DNA of 64,000 bases from Oscillospiraceae bacterium (GCA_009776305.1 WRLY01000001.1:248001-312000); one strand, 5' to 3'. Shown: positions 50,955 through 60,271, numbered from the stretch's first letter. Notes: generated by a model not told the origin, from the sequence alone. Made by a program: numbers and translations.

Positions 50955-51458
50955 ATGGCAACTAAAAAATCCGCCGCGCCTTTCGCGGGAACAACCGCGC
51001 AGGAAGAACAGTTAGTGCGAATCATTCACGAGAGCAAAGGCAACAGGGGCGCACTGATGAGCGTTTTGCAGAAAGCGCAGGACGTTTACGGGTATCTGCC
51101 TATTGAAGTGCAGTCAATTATCGCAAGAGAGATGAAAGTTCCTTTGGAAAAAATTTACGGAGTTGTAACTTTCTATTCACAGTTCTCGCTGACCCCGAAA
51201 GGCAAATATACCATAGCGGTCTGCATGGGAACGGCATGCTATGTAAAGGGCGCGGGCGATATTTTGAAAAAACTTTATGACAAGCTTAAAATATCAGGCG
51301 GCGAGGTCACGCCCGACGGACTGTTTTCCATAAACGACTGCCGCTGTATAGGCGCTTGTGGGCTTGCCCCCGTAATCACGGTGAACGAAGACGTTTACGG
51401 CAGACTTTCCCCCTCGGGAGAAGAGCTTGACGGCATACTCGCTAAATACACATCATAG
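50955..51458 (+). CDS. hndA: Hydrogenase NuoE-like [2Fe-2S] subunit (HndA/HydC)
   Basis: 167 residues. VLQKAQDVYGYLPIEVQSII and VPLEKIYGVVTFYSQFSL are NuoE-family blocks. The thioredoxin-like [2Fe-2S] site has CMGTACYVKGAG and CRCIGACGLAPVI (C-x4-C and C-x3-C). It passes electrons between the NADH-oxidising subunit and the hydrogenase. First gene of the operon, AGGAGG upstream. The following gene starts 10 nt after its stop. Confidence 0.95.
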   Translation: MATKKSAAPFAGTTAQEEQLVRIIHESKGNRGALMSVLQKAQDVYGYLPIEVQSIIAREMKVPLEKIYGVVTFYSQFSLTPKGKYTIAVCMGTACYVKGAGDILKKLYDKLKISGGEVTPDGLFSINDCRCIGACGLAPVITVNEDVYGRLSPSGEELDGILAKYTS

Positions 51459-51468
51459 GAGTAAAATT

Positions 51469-52023
51469 TTGCAGGAAATATCCCTCAACATACTCGACGT
51501 AGCTCAAAACAGCATAAAAGCAGAGGCAAAACTTATTGAGCTTTTGGTCGAAATTGACACAATGAAAGACCGACTTGTTGTCGAAATAAACGACAACGGT
51601 TGCGGTATGACAAAGGAGCAAACCGAAAACGTAACCGACCCCTTTTTCACCACCCGCGAAACAAGAAAAGTCGGTTTGGGCGTACCTTTTTTCAAAGAAG
51701 CCGCCGAAAGCACGGGCGGAAATTTCTCTATAGTTTCAGAAGTCGGGACGGGGACAAAAGTCAAAGCGGTATTCACGCTTTCGCACATTGACCGCGTACC
51801 ACTCGGCGACATGAACGCTACTGTAGAAACGTTGGTTTTTTACAACGGGGGAATTGATTTTCTCTACCGTTATTGTGTTGACGGCGAAAGTTTCTCCCTT
51901 GACACGCGTGAAATCAGGGAACTTCTCGAGGGCGCGCCTTTGGATTCTCCCGATGTAAAAGCCTTTATCAGCGAATTTCTTAAAGAAAACACAGCGGAAG
52001 TAAACAAAGGCAGGGTGTTTTAA
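51469..52023 (+). CDS. HATPase-fold protein in the hydrogenase operon
   Basis: 184 residues from a TTG at 51469 with AGGAG 8 nt upstream; the preceding in-frame ATG overlaps hndA and has no site. ISLNILDVAQNSIKAEAKLI (N box) and VVEINDNGCGMTKEQTENVT (G1-type box), then GLGVPFFKEAAESTGGNFSI and GTGTKVKAVF (G2 box), give a GHKL ATPase. There is no dimerisation His or receiver domain. It is conserved in clostridial Hnd operons and presumably regulates or senses, but the role is not known. The C-terminal 60 residues are unrecognised. Confidence 0.8.
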   Translation: MQEISLNILDVAQNSIKAEAKLIELLVEIDTMKDRLVVEINDNGCGMTKEQTENVTDPFFTTRETRKVGLGVPFFKEAAESTGGNFSIVSEVGTGTKVKAVFTLSHIDRVPLGDMNATVETLVFYNGGIDFLYRYCVDGESFSLDTREIRELLEGAPLDSPDVKAFISEFLKENTAEVNKGRVF

Positions 52024-52086
52024 CAGCTTATAACAGGGCGACACCCGCCCGAAAAAAGAAAAATTTCAGAAAGGAATTATTTATAC

Positions 52087-52458
52087 ATGAAAAGTTTAGC
52101 AGACCTTAAAGCAATAAAGGAAAAAATGCAGGGACAGGTGGGAATCAGAAATCATGACGAAACCGAAACCCGCGTAGTAGTCGGAATGGCGACCTGCGGA
52201 ATAGCGGCGGGAGCCCGCCCGATTCTGCAAACCATGTCGGCTTTGGTTCAGGAAAAAAACATTCAGGGCGTAAACGTAACCCAAACAGGCTGTATAGGTT
52301 TATGCCAGTATGAGCCGATTGTAGAAGTCTACCGACCCGGCGAGGAAAAAGTCACCTATATAAACATGACCGAGCAAAAAGCCCGCGAAGTGGTGGAAAA
52401 ACACTTGGTTCGCGGAACGCCTGTAGCCGAATATACTGTCGGCGGCTCAGAACTGTAA
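52087..52458 (+). CDS. hndB: Hydrogenase (2Fe-2S) ferredoxin-like subunit (HndB)
   Basis: 123 residues, thioredoxin-like ferredoxin. VVVGMATCGIAAGARPILQT and VTQTGCIGLCQYEPIVEVY hold the four Cys pattern. It lies between the ATPase-fold gene and hndC in the usual Hnd order. AAAGGA precedes the ATG. Confidence 0.9.
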   Translation: MKSLADLKAIKEKMQGQVGIRNHDETETRVVVGMATCGIAAGARPILQTMSALVQEKNIQGVNVTQTGCIGLCQYEPIVEVYRPGEEKVTYINMTEQKAREVVEKHLVRGTPVAEYTVGGSEL

Positions 52459-52507
52459 GAAAAAATAATAATTATATAACAAATACAGGAAAGGAAATAT
52501 TTATAAT

Positions 52508-54301
52508 ATGTTTCGTTCTCATGTTTTGATTTGCGCCGGAACGGGCTGTACCTCTTCGGGTTGCGTTGCCGTAACCAAAGCGCTCAATGCCGAGCTTTTA
52601 AAAGTCGGCTTAGACAAGGAAGTTAAGGTGGTTGAAACAGGTTGTTTCGGGCTTTGCGCCTTAGGTCCTATAATGATAGTTTATCCCGAGGGCAGTTTCT
52701 ATTCTATGGTGCAACCCTCCGACGTTGCGGAAATAGTAAATGAGCACTTGCTCAAAGGTCGCGTGGTTGAGCGTCTGCTCTATCAGGAGACCGTCACGAA
52801 CGACGGCGTAAAATCCCTCAACGACACCGGATTTTACCGCAAACAATTAAGGGTGGCGCTTCGTAACTGCGGCGTTATTAACCCTGAAGAAATTGATGAA
52901 TACATAGGCGCGGACGGTTATGAGGCTTTAGGAAAAGTTCTCACCGAAATGAGTCCCGAAGACGTAATCAAGGTTGTGCTTGATTCAGGGCTTCGCGGAC
53001 GTGGCGGCGGCGGTTTCCCTACGGGGAGAAAATGGGATTTGGCAAGAAGGCTTGTCCCCAACGCTGACCAAAAATATGTCTGCTGTAACGCCGACGAGGG
53101 AGACCCCGGCGCGTTTATGGACCGTTCTGTTTTAGAGGGCGACCCTCATGTATTGATTGAGGCTATGGCGATTGCGGGTTATGCTATAGGCGCAAACGAG
53201 GGGTATGTATATATAAGAGCCGAGTACCCGATTGCCGTAAACAGGCTTGAAATAGCCATTGAACAGGCGCGTAACTACGGACTTCTCGGGAATAATATAT
53301 TCGGCACTGACTTTTGCTTTGATATGCACATTCGTCTCGGCGCGGGTGCTTTTGTCTGCGGAGAGGAAACCGCGCTGATGACCTCAATTGAGGGAAGCCG
53401 CGGCGAACCCAATCCCCGTCCGCCTTTCCCTGCGGAAAAAGGCTTGTGGGGCAAGCCCACGGTTTTAAACAACGTTGAAACCTACGCCAATATACCCCGC
53501 ATTATTCTAAAAGGCGCTGAATGGTTCGCCTCTATGGGTACCGAAAAGTCAAAGGGTACTAAGGTTTTCGCCCTCGGCGGAAAAATAAATAACACAGGGC
53601 TTGTGGAAATACCTATGGGTACAACCTTGCGTGATATTATTTACGAAATAGGCGGCGGTATTCCAAACGGCAAGAAATTCAAAGCGGCGCAAACCGGCGG
53701 TCCTTCGGGCGGCTGTATTCCTATGGAGCATATCGATATTCCCATTGATTATGACAACCTTATCGCAATAGGCTCAATGATGGGTTCGGGCGGATTAATC
53801 GTAATGGACGAGGATAACTGTATGGTGGATATAGCCAAGTTCTTCCTTGAATTCACGGTTGACGAATCCTGCGGAAAATGCACCCCCTGCCGCGTTGGTA
53901 CAAAAAGGCTTTATGAAATTCTTGAAAGAATCACCTCAGGTAAAGGCGAAATGGCGGATTTGGACAGGTTAGAGGAATTAAGCAATTATATCTGTAATAA
54001 CTCCCTCTGCGGATTGGGACAGACAGCCCCCAACCCTGTTAAGTCAACCCTGCGCTTTTTCAAGGACGAGTATATTTCCCATGTCATTAATAAAAAATGC
54101 CCTGCGGGAGTCTGCGAGGATTTGGTTTCTTATGTAATCGTTGATGAAAAATGCAAACGCTGTACCGCTTGCATTAGAGTTTGCCCGGTTGACGCAATTA
54201 CCGGCGCGGTTAAACAGCCTCACTCCATTGACCGCGCAAAGTGTATAAAATGCGGCGTTTGCGCAGAAAAATGTAAATTCAACGCTATTGTAAAGGAATA
54301 A
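52508..54301 (+). CDS. hndC: Hydrogenase NuoF-like NADH-binding subunit (HndC/HydB)
   Basis: 597 residues. Residues 1-110 are a [2Fe-2S] thioredoxin-like domain (CAGTGCTSSGC, TGCFGLCALGP). The NuoF core follows: LRGRGGGGFPTGRKWDLAR (FMN/NADH), CNADEGDPGAFMDRSVLEGD, GAGAFVCGEETALMTSIEG, then the SLBB region and ESCGKCTPCRVG with a [4Fe-4S] site. The C-terminal 70 residues add two ferredoxin clusters (CKRCTACIRVCPVDAI, CIKCGVCAEKCKFNAI). It oxidises or reduces NAD(P) and, with the other subunits, allows flavin-based electron bifurcation between NADH and ferredoxin. Confidence 0.95.
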   Translation: MFRSHVLICAGTGCTSSGCVAVTKALNAELLKVGLDKEVKVVETGCFGLCALGPIMIVYPEGSFYSMVQPSDVAEIVNEHLLKGRVVERLLYQETVTNDGVKSLNDTGFYRKQLRVALRNCGVINPEEIDEYIGADGYEALGKVLTEMSPEDVIKVVLDSGLRGRGGGGFPTGRKWDLARRLVPNADQKYVCCNADEGDPGAFMDRSVLEGDPHVLIEAMAIAGYAIGANEGYVYIRAEYPIAVNRLEIAIEQARNYGLLGNNIFGTDFCFDMHIRLGAGAFVCGEETALMTSIEGSRGEPNPRPPFPAEKGLWGKPTVLNNVETYANIPRIILKGAEWFASMGTEKSKGTKVFALGGKINNTGLVEIPMGTTLRDIIYEIGGGIPNGKKFKAAQTGGPSGGCIPMEHIDIPIDYDNLIAIGSMMGSGGLIVMDEDNCMVDIAKFFLEFTVDESCGKCTPCRVGTKRLYEILERITSGKGEMADLDRLEELSNYICNNSLCGLGQTAPNPVKSTLRFFKDEYISHVINKKCPAGVCEDLVSYVIVDEKCKRCTACIRVCPVDAITGAVKQPHSIDRAKCIKCGVCAEKCKFNAIVKE

Positions 54302-54375
54302 CAGGTTTCTGCGAAAACAACGCAAAGCAACAATGCAGATTCAAATAAATAACACGAAAGGATAATATTTTACCT

Positions 54376-56157
54376 ATGGTTAATATAAAAATTAACGGTA
54401 CAGATTGTCAGGTCGCGGAGGGGACGACTATTCTTGAAGCGGCACGCGCCAACAATATCCGTATACCGACGCTGTGCTGGCTCAAGGGCGTGAACGAAAT
54501 CGGCGCATGCCGGATTTGCGTGGTTGAGGTTTCAGGCGCGAGAAGTCTTGTCGCCGCCTGCGTTTACCCCATTTCCAAAGCCGACGAGGGCAGAGAAATA
54601 AAAACCCACACTGCGAGAGTTCTCGAAAGCAGAAAAACCACTTTGGAATTACTGCTCTCCGACCACGACAAAAGCTGTCTTTCCTGCGCGAGAAGCGGAA
54701 ACTGTGAATTGCAAGACCTTTGTAAGGAGCTTGGCGTGGATAACGCCGAACGTTTTGAGGGCTCTAAGAATATGTATGACATAGACCAAAGCTCAAACGC
54801 TCTGTACCGCGACAATAATAAGTGTATAGGTTGCCGCCGCTGTGTGGCAATGTGCGATTCAGTTCAGAGTATAGGCGTAATCGGCGCGAATGAGCGCGGA
54901 TTTAAGACCGAAATCGCTTGCGCGTTCGGTATGGATTTAGCTTCTACCGCCTGCGTTTCCTGCGGACAGTGCATAAATGTCTGCCCCACCGGCGCGCTTT
55001 CCGAAAAGGACGATACCGACAAGGTTTGGGAGGCTTTGAACGACCCCGAAAAAGTCGTTATAGTCCAAACTGCGCCGTCAGTAAGGGCGTCCCTCGGTGA
55101 AAACTTCGGTTTCCCTGTCGGCGTTTCGGTAGAGGGCAAGATGGTTACTGCGCTCAGGATGCTTGGGTTTGACAATGTATTTGATACAAACTTCGGGGCG
55201 GACTTAACCGTTATGGAAGAAGCAAGCGAGTTACTTGAACGAATTGAAAAGAATAGCGGAAATAACGCGGGCGGAGGCTCTCCGTTACCAATAATTACCT
55301 CCTGTTCTCCCGGTTGGGTAAGGTTCTGCGAAGCCTATTACCCTGAGTTTATTCCCAATCTATCCTCTTGTAAATCACCGCAACAAATGACGGGGGCGAT
55401 TATCAAGACTTTTTGGGCTGAGAAAAACAACATTGAGCCTAAGAATATATTCAGCGTTTCGGTTATGCCTTGCATCGCCAAAAAGCACGAGCGTAGCCGC
55501 CTTGACCAAAACGCGGCGGGTAGCAATATGCCCGACGTTGATGTTTCGATTTCCACCCGCGAGCTTGCGAAAATGATTGAAAAAGCGGGTATAAGGTTCA
55601 AAGACCTCCCCGACGGCGAGTTCGATTCGCCTCTCGGCGCGGGAACAGGCGCGGCGATTATCTTCGGTGCGACCGGCGGCGTTATGGAAGCGGCGCTCCG
55701 AACCGCCGTGTGGAAATTAACAGGTGAAGCGCCCGATTCCCCAATTGATTTCAAAGAAGTCAGAGGGACGAAAGGTATTAAGTTTGCCGACTATAACGTT
55801 GGCGGCAAGGAAATAAAGGTAGCCGTAGCAAGCGGACTTGCCAACGCGAGAGAGCTTTTGGAAAAGGTGAAAAAAGGTGAGGTCAAGTTGCATTTCATTG
55901 AAATGATGGCTTGCCCCGGCGGCTGTGTAAACGGCGGCGGTCAAATCATTGCATCGTCGGATGTTATGAACTTCACCGACATAAGAGCCGAACGCGCCGC
56001 GGCTTTATACAGTCTTGATGAAAGCAGAACGGCAAGAAAGTCCCACGAAAACCCTGAAATAAAGCAGATTTACGCCGAATTTTTGGGTGAGCCCGGGGGG
56101 CATAAGTCCCACGAGTTACTGCATACCAGCTACAGGGAAAGCAATTTAAGCAAATAA
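54376..56157 (+). CDS. hndD: [FeFe] hydrogenase catalytic subunit (HndD/HydA)
   Basis: 593 residues. The N-terminal [2Fe-2S] domain has CWLKGVNEIGACRICVVEV. The His-Cys3 cluster follows (HDKSCLSCARSGNC), then two [4Fe-4S] motifs (CIGCRRCVAMC, CVSCGQCINVCP). The H-cluster has L1 TSCSPGWVRF, L2 VMPCIAKKHE and L3 MACPGGCVNGGGQ, all with intact Cys ligands, so an active enzyme is expected. It makes H2 from protons with electrons from HndA/HndC. The C-terminal 50 residues are the small-subunit-like tail. Maturases HydEFG are not in the window. Confidence 0.97.
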   Translation: MVNIKINGTDCQVAEGTTILEAARANNIRIPTLCWLKGVNEIGACRICVVEVSGARSLVAACVYPISKADEGREIKTHTARVLESRKTTLELLLSDHDKSCLSCARSGNCELQDLCKELGVDNAERFEGSKNMYDIDQSSNALYRDNNKCIGCRRCVAMCDSVQSIGVIGANERGFKTEIACAFGMDLASTACVSCGQCINVCPTGALSEKDDTDKVWEALNDPEKVVIVQTAPSVRASLGENFGFPVGVSVEGKMVTALRMLGFDNVFDTNFGADLTVMEEASELLERIEKNSGNNAGGGSPLPIITSCSPGWVRFCEAYYPEFIPNLSSCKSPQQMTGAIIKTFWAEKNNIEPKNIFSVSVMPCIAKKHERSRLDQNAAGSNMPDVDVSISTRELAKMIEKAGIRFKDLPDGEFDSPLGAGTGAAIIFGATGGVMEAALRTAVWKLTGEAPDSPIDFKEVRGTKGIKFADYNVGGKEIKVAVASGLANARELLEKVKKGEVKLHFIEMMACPGGCVNGGGQIIASSDVMNFTDIRAERAAALYSLDESRTARKSHENPEIKQIYAEFLGEPGGHKSHELLHTSYRESNLSK

Positions 56158-56162
56158 AATAA

Positions 56163-56201
56163 AAGGGCGGCAACCTACCGTGCGGATAGTCTGCCGCCCT
56201 T
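56163..56201. terminator. Hairpin after hndD
   Basis: AAGGGCGGCA / TGCCGCCCTT stem 6 nt after the stop. The T run is poor on the plus strand and good on the minus, so as a plus-strand terminator it is only probable. Confidence 0.5.
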
Positions 56202-56235
56202 AAAAATTGAAACCTTTATCGGGAGGACAAAACTC

Positions 56236-56634
56236 ATGTTTTGTACAAACTGCGGAACAAGAAACGAACCCGCATCCAACTATTGCGTTCAATGTCAAGC
56301 CCTGCTTGAAAAGTCTGCGGCAACTACCCAGAATTTACAAACAGGTTATAATTATAATCAGGGCGGTTACACAAATTACGGCGGCTATAACAATCAGGTA
56401 AATACAGACGCTCTTGAAAAACCTATTACTGTCGGGGAATGGCTGATTACATTCTTATTATTATTAATTCCGATTGCAAATATAGTGCTGATATTCGTAT
56501 GGGCGTTTTCAGGCACAGCGCCGAAAAGCAAGTCGAACTTTTTTAAGGCTCAACTTATTATTATGGCGATTGGTATCGGATTAAGTATAATTTTGGCGCT
56601 TTTCCTTCCTTTATTGTTTTTTGCGCTTTATTAA
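56236..56634 (+). CDS. Zinc-ribbon membrane protein
   Basis: 132 residues. The N-terminal zinc ribbon is CTNCGTRNEPASNYCVQC. A Tyr/Gly/Asn-rich linker (YNYNQGGYTNYGGYNNQ) leads to two membrane helices (WLITFLLLLIPIANIVLIFV and IIMAIGIGLSIILALFLPLL). The layout is common in Clostridia for small membrane proteins of unknown role. GGGAGG precedes the ATG. It resembles the gene at 45367-45897 in plan only. Confidence 0.65.
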   Translation: MFCTNCGTRNEPASNYCVQCQALLEKSAATTQNLQTGYNYNQGGYTNYGGYNNQVNTDALEKPITVGEWLITFLLLLIPIANIVLIFVWAFSGTAPKSKSNFFKAQLIIMAIGIGLSIILALFLPLLFFALY

Positions 56635-56761
56635 GGATTTGATACAGCTCTATCAGCAAAAGACAGGGCTAATTCATGCAGTGACGCTAAACTTACAGTC
56701 CGGCGGTTGAATATCAGAACCTGTCTTCAATAAATGTTCTTACTTTATAGGTTAAATAAAA

Positions 56762-57661
56762 ATGAATCACCCCGATTATCCTTGTATCCCTGCTAAAACC
56801 ATTGTCTCCTCCTATTTCGACAACGGTTGGTTCGGCTCGAATTATAACATGAACATCTACAAGGGCTGTTCTCACGACTGTATTTACTGCGACAGCAGAA
56901 GCGAGTGCTATCAGATTCAGGACTTCGATGTTGTAAAGCCGAAAGCAAACGCCCTTGACGTAATCGACAAAGATTTACGCTCCAAGAGAAAAAGCGGTAT
57001 AATAATAACAGGCTCTATGAGCGACGCTTATAACCCGCTTGAAAAAGAGCTTTTGCTAACCCGAGGCGTACTGAAACTGATTGCCAAACACGGTTTTGGC
57101 GTCGTGATTGACACAAAATCGGATTTGGTTTTGCGCGATATTGCTCTTTTAAAATCTATACGGGAAAACTCCCCCGTTGTCGTAAACTTTACTATAACCT
57201 GCGCCGACGACGACCTGTGTCGAAAAATCGAGCGTAACGTCTGTCTTTCAAGCGCGAGATTTTCGGCTTTGGAAAGACTTTCAAAAGAGGGGATTAATTG
57301 CGGCGTTTTGCTTATGCCGATTTTGCCTTTTATAAACGATACCAATGAAAATATAACCGAAATCATTCGCAGAGCCGCCCAAGCGGGAGCAAAATGGATT
57401 TCGGTCTACCCGAATTTTGGTGTGACGTTAAGGCAGAATCAGCGCGATTGGTTTTTTAAGAGGCTTGACGAAAATTTCCCGGGTAAAAAAGAAATTTATA
57501 TGAAAACTTTCGGTAACGCTTACGAATGTGAAACGCCTAATCAAAAACAGCTTACGGAAATTTTCAGGGTTGAGTGTGAAAAAGCGGGCTTACTTACCAA
57601 AATGGAAGAAATTTCGGCGTTTATAAAACGCGATTATACAATAGAGCAAATTGTTCTTTAA
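56762..57661 (+). CDS. SPL-family radical SAM protein
   Basis: 299 residues. MNIYKGCSHDCIYCDSRSEC gives the CxxxCxxC [4Fe-4S]/SAM motif. TGSMSDAYNPLEKELLLTRG, VVIDTKSDLVLRD and VLLMPILPFINDTNENI match the spore-photoproduct-lyase-like (SplB/Rv2578c) radical SAM group. The substrate is not known; a DNA-lesion role is possible in a sporeformer but the protein lacks clear SplB hallmarks. The ribosome binding site is weak (AGG). The stop lies inside the palindrome at 57651-57687. Confidence 0.8.
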   Translation: MNHPDYPCIPAKTIVSSYFDNGWFGSNYNMNIYKGCSHDCIYCDSRSECYQIQDFDVVKPKANALDVIDKDLRSKRKSGIIITGSMSDAYNPLEKELLLTRGVLKLIAKHGFGVVIDTKSDLVLRDIALLKSIRENSPVVVNFTITCADDDLCRKIERNVCLSSARFSALERLSKEGINCGVLLMPILPFINDTNENITEIIRRAAQAGAKWISVYPNFGVTLRQNQRDWFFKRLDENFPGKKEIYMKTFGNAYECETPNQKQLTEIFRVECEKAGLLTKMEEISAFIKRDYTIEQIVL

Positions 57662-57687
57662 AATAAAAATTTTATTTTAAAGAACAA
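57651..57687. repeat. Perfect AT palindrome over a stop codon
   Basis: TTGTTCTTTAAAATAAAA and its exact complement around one A (18-bp arms). The stop of the radical SAM gene lies in the left arm. It lacks a T run and may be a weak terminator or a processing/stability hairpin. Confidence 0.7.
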
Positions 57688-57718
57688 TAACACTACAGGA
57701 CTATAGGAAAATAAATTT

Positions 57719-58627
57719 ATGTTGGACGTTGTTTTACCCGGTACGGGCGGTATGCTCCCGTCCGATACCCGCTGGTTAAGCTGTTGCTGGCTTGAAAGTC
57801 AGGGCAGGGCTATTTTGATTGACTGCGGCGAAGGCACTCAGATTGCGCTTAAAAAATTGAATCTGCGGCTCGGCAATGTTGAAACCCTGCTCATAACCCA
57901 TTTCCACGCCGACCATATTTCAGGACTTCCGGGGCTTTTGCTTTCCCTTGGAAACTACGGGAAAACCTCGCCGCTTTTGATTGCAGGACCGAAAGGACTT
58001 GAAAGGGTAGTAGGCGCGCTTTTAACAATCGCACCCAATCTGCCTTTTCCGATTGAACTGAAAGAAATAGACGGCTTTGATTTCCTTGAGTCAGGTAATC
58101 TGCGGATTGACGCCTTTCGATTGCGGCACGGAATGAATTGCCTCGGTTATTTAGTTACCCTTTTCAGAAAGCCTGTTTTCAATCCGCAAAAAGCCGCCGC
58201 GCTCTGTATACCCGTTCAGGTTTACAAGATTTTGCACGGTGGGGAAAGCGTGACTTTAGACGACGGCAGAACCATTACGCCCGATATGGTGCTTGACGGA
58301 ATCCGCCCGCCCATTCGGGTGGGGTATTATACCGACACTCGAGCGTTTGACCAAATCGCGGAGTTTGTACGCGGGGTTGATTTGCTGATTGCCGAAGGTA
58401 TGCACGGCGATGAAGAAATGCGGGAGAAAACCCACGACAAAAAGCACTCGCTTATTCGGGAAAGCGCGAAAATCGCCGCCTTAGCTGAAGTAAACCGACT
58501 TTGGTTGACACATTACAGCCCCGCTTTAATCAACCCTCGCGAATACTTAGCGGCGGCGCGGGAGATTTTCCCTAATACTTATATGGGATTTGACGGAATA
58601 AGAACATCTCTTCCGGAGGAAAAATGA
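57719..58627 (+). CDS. rnz: Ribonuclease Z
   Basis: 302 residues of the metallo-beta-lactamase fold. LDVVLPGTGGMLPSDTRWLS, LIDCGEGTQIALKK and ITHFHADHISGLPGLLLSLG carry the zinc site (HxHxDH), with YYTDT, AEGMHGDEEM and LTHYSP later. It cuts tRNA 3' trailers, which matters because none of the tRNAs here encodes CCA. It overlaps nadE by 4 nt (ATGA). AGGA precedes the ATG. Confidence 0.9.
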   Translation: MLDVVLPGTGGMLPSDTRWLSCCWLESQGRAILIDCGEGTQIALKKLNLRLGNVETLLITHFHADHISGLPGLLLSLGNYGKTSPLLIAGPKGLERVVGALLTIAPNLPFPIELKEIDGFDFLESGNLRIDAFRLRHGMNCLGYLVTLFRKPVFNPQKAAALCIPVQVYKILHGGESVTLDDGRTITPDMVLDGIRPPIRVGYYTDTRAFDQIAEFVRGVDLLIAEGMHGDEEMREKTHDKKHSLIRESAKIAALAEVNRLWLTHYSPALINPREYLAAAREIFPNTYMGFDGIRTSLPEEK

Positions 58628-59346
58628 GAAACTATCAACAAGAATTCGATAATCGAGTTAAATTCATTCGCCAAACGGTTGAAGAGGCAGGGGCGGACGG
58701 CATAGTTTTCGGAAATAGCGGCGGCAAGGACAGCGCGTTAGTAGGAATTCTCTGCAAAGCGGCTTGTTCCGATACGGTGGGAATCATTATGCCCTGCAGT
58801 TCAGGACGCAATTACGGCGAGGACAAAAGCGACGCGGAAAAATTAGCCGCAAGATTCGCAATCGAAACCCGAATCATAGATTTGACGGAAGTAAAAAACA
58901 GCCTGGTTTCAGCTTTGCGTCGTGACATATCGCAACCCGCCGGCTCAAACATTGCCCCCCGTCTTCGCATGACCGCCCTTTACGCCGTTGCAATGAATGA
59001 AAACCGCCTGGTCGCAGGTACGGGCAACCGCAGTGAAATATACATGGGCTATTTTACAAAGTGGGGGGACGGCGCTTGTGATTTTAACCCTGTCGCCGAT
59101 TTAACCGTGAGCGAGGTTTTTGAGTTTTTGCAATTTCTCGGCTGCCCTGAAAACATTTTAACCAAAGCGCCGTCGGCGGGACTTTTCGAGGGGCAGACCG
59201 ACGAAACGGATATGGGAATTTCTTATAAAAAAATTGACAACTATCTACTTTCCGACAAGGCAAGCGAAACAGACAAAAAGTTAATTGAAAATTATCACAG
59301 CAAAACCGAGCATAAGCGAAATCTGCCGAAAATCTATAATATGTAA
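58624..59346 (+). CDS. nadE: NAD+ synthetase, ammonia-dependent type
   Basis: 240 residues. GIVFGNSGGKDSALVGILC is the ATP-PPase loop (SGGKDS). MPCSSGRNYGEDKSDAEKLA, LVAGTGNRSEIYMGYFTKWG, and GACDFNPVADLTVSEVFE are conserved NadE blocks. It lacks the N-terminal glutaminase domain, so it uses ammonia. GGAGG precedes the ATG, which overlaps the rnz stop. Confidence 0.95.
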   Translation: MRNYQQEFDNRVKFIRQTVEEAGADGIVFGNSGGKDSALVGILCKAACSDTVGIIMPCSSGRNYGEDKSDAEKLAARFAIETRIIDLTEVKNSLVSALRRDISQPAGSNIAPRLRMTALYAVAMNENRLVAGTGNRSEIYMGYFTKWGDGACDFNPVADLTVSEVFEFLQFLGCPENILTKAPSAGLFEGQTDETDMGISYKKIDNYLLSDKASETDKKLIENYHSKTEHKRNLPKIYNM

Positions 59347-59377
59347 AGGGGAAACCCGCTCGATAGGAGAAAACTAA

Positions 59378-60271
59378 ATGAACCATTCCCGTTACGTAAA
59401 AGAACCCGCAACCGTTGAAGCCCAGCTTGCGAAGTTAGAACATCGCGGCTGTTTAATTGAGGATATGACCTACGCTAAAGGTGTTCTCGAACGTGTAAAC
59501 TATTATAGGTTGGCGAACTATTTTGCCGTTTTTCAGGATGGCGGCGCGGGTAAAAACTACCGCGAGGGAACAAGTTTTCATAAAGTCGTAAGGCTTTACG
59601 AATTTGACAGACGCTTACGGGGTAATCTTCTGATTTTCCTTGAGGAAATCGAAATTTCCATGCGAGCTGTAATCTCAAACTTTCACGCGCTGAAATACGG
59701 CGCGCTCGGTTATCTCAATGATTCCACCTTTAATCACAATCATAACCACAACCGTTTCATGTCGAGAATAGACAGGTTAATCGAAACCAATACCGACATG
59801 GGCTTCGTATCCCACCATAACAGAAAATATTCGGGCTCTTTTCCGCTATGGGTAATCATGGAACTTTTCAGTTTCGGTATGCTCACGCACTTTTTTCAAT
59901 GTATGCACAAGCAGGATAAAAAGGAAATTGCCGCTAAACATTTCGGGGGGCGTTTTTCCGCCAGCCATATTGAATCGTGGTTGGAAAGTCTTGTGGGACT
60001 GCGGAATCACTGCGCCCATTACTGCCGCCTTTACGCCAACAAGCTTGAACCTGTGCCGAAACCTCTTGACTGCGCACCTTTTAAAATGAGTGCTAATTTA
60101 TTCAGTCTTATTTATGTAATAAAGCTTATGGATAAGCACGATAACGCCCGCGGACTTGACGGCGGCGAAAAACTGCTGTCGGCACTAAGCGCCCTGTCCG
60201 AGGAATATGAAGACGCGGTTGATTTGCAGGAGTTGGGTTTCCCGAGCGGGTGGGAGAAGATGTTGTTGTAA
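59378..60271 (+). CDS. Abi_2 (AbiD/AbiF-type) HEPN protein
   Basis: 297 residues. NYYRLANYFAVFQDG and FHKVVRLYEFDRRLRGNLLI, then ISMRAVISNFHALKYGALGY are hallmark Abi_2 blocks. The C-terminal RNHCAHYCRLYA is the RxxxxH motif of HEPN RNases, so an abortive-infection RNase is likely. Relatives block phage by RNA cleavage. It stands next to nadE with only 31 nt between, and no partner antitoxin or RNA is evident. GGAG precedes the ATG. Confidence 0.85.
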   Translation: MNHSRYVKEPATVEAQLAKLEHRGCLIEDMTYAKGVLERVNYYRLANYFAVFQDGGAGKNYREGTSFHKVVRLYEFDRRLRGNLLIFLEEIEISMRAVISNFHALKYGALGYLNDSTFNHNHNHNRFMSRIDRLIETNTDMGFVSHHNRKYSGSFPLWVIMELFSFGMLTHFFQCMHKQDKKEIAAKHFGGRFSASHIESWLESLVGLRNHCAHYCRLYANKLEPVPKPLDCAPFKMSANLFSLIYVIKLMDKHDNARGLDGGEKLLSALSALSEEYEDAVDLQELGFPSGWEKMLL

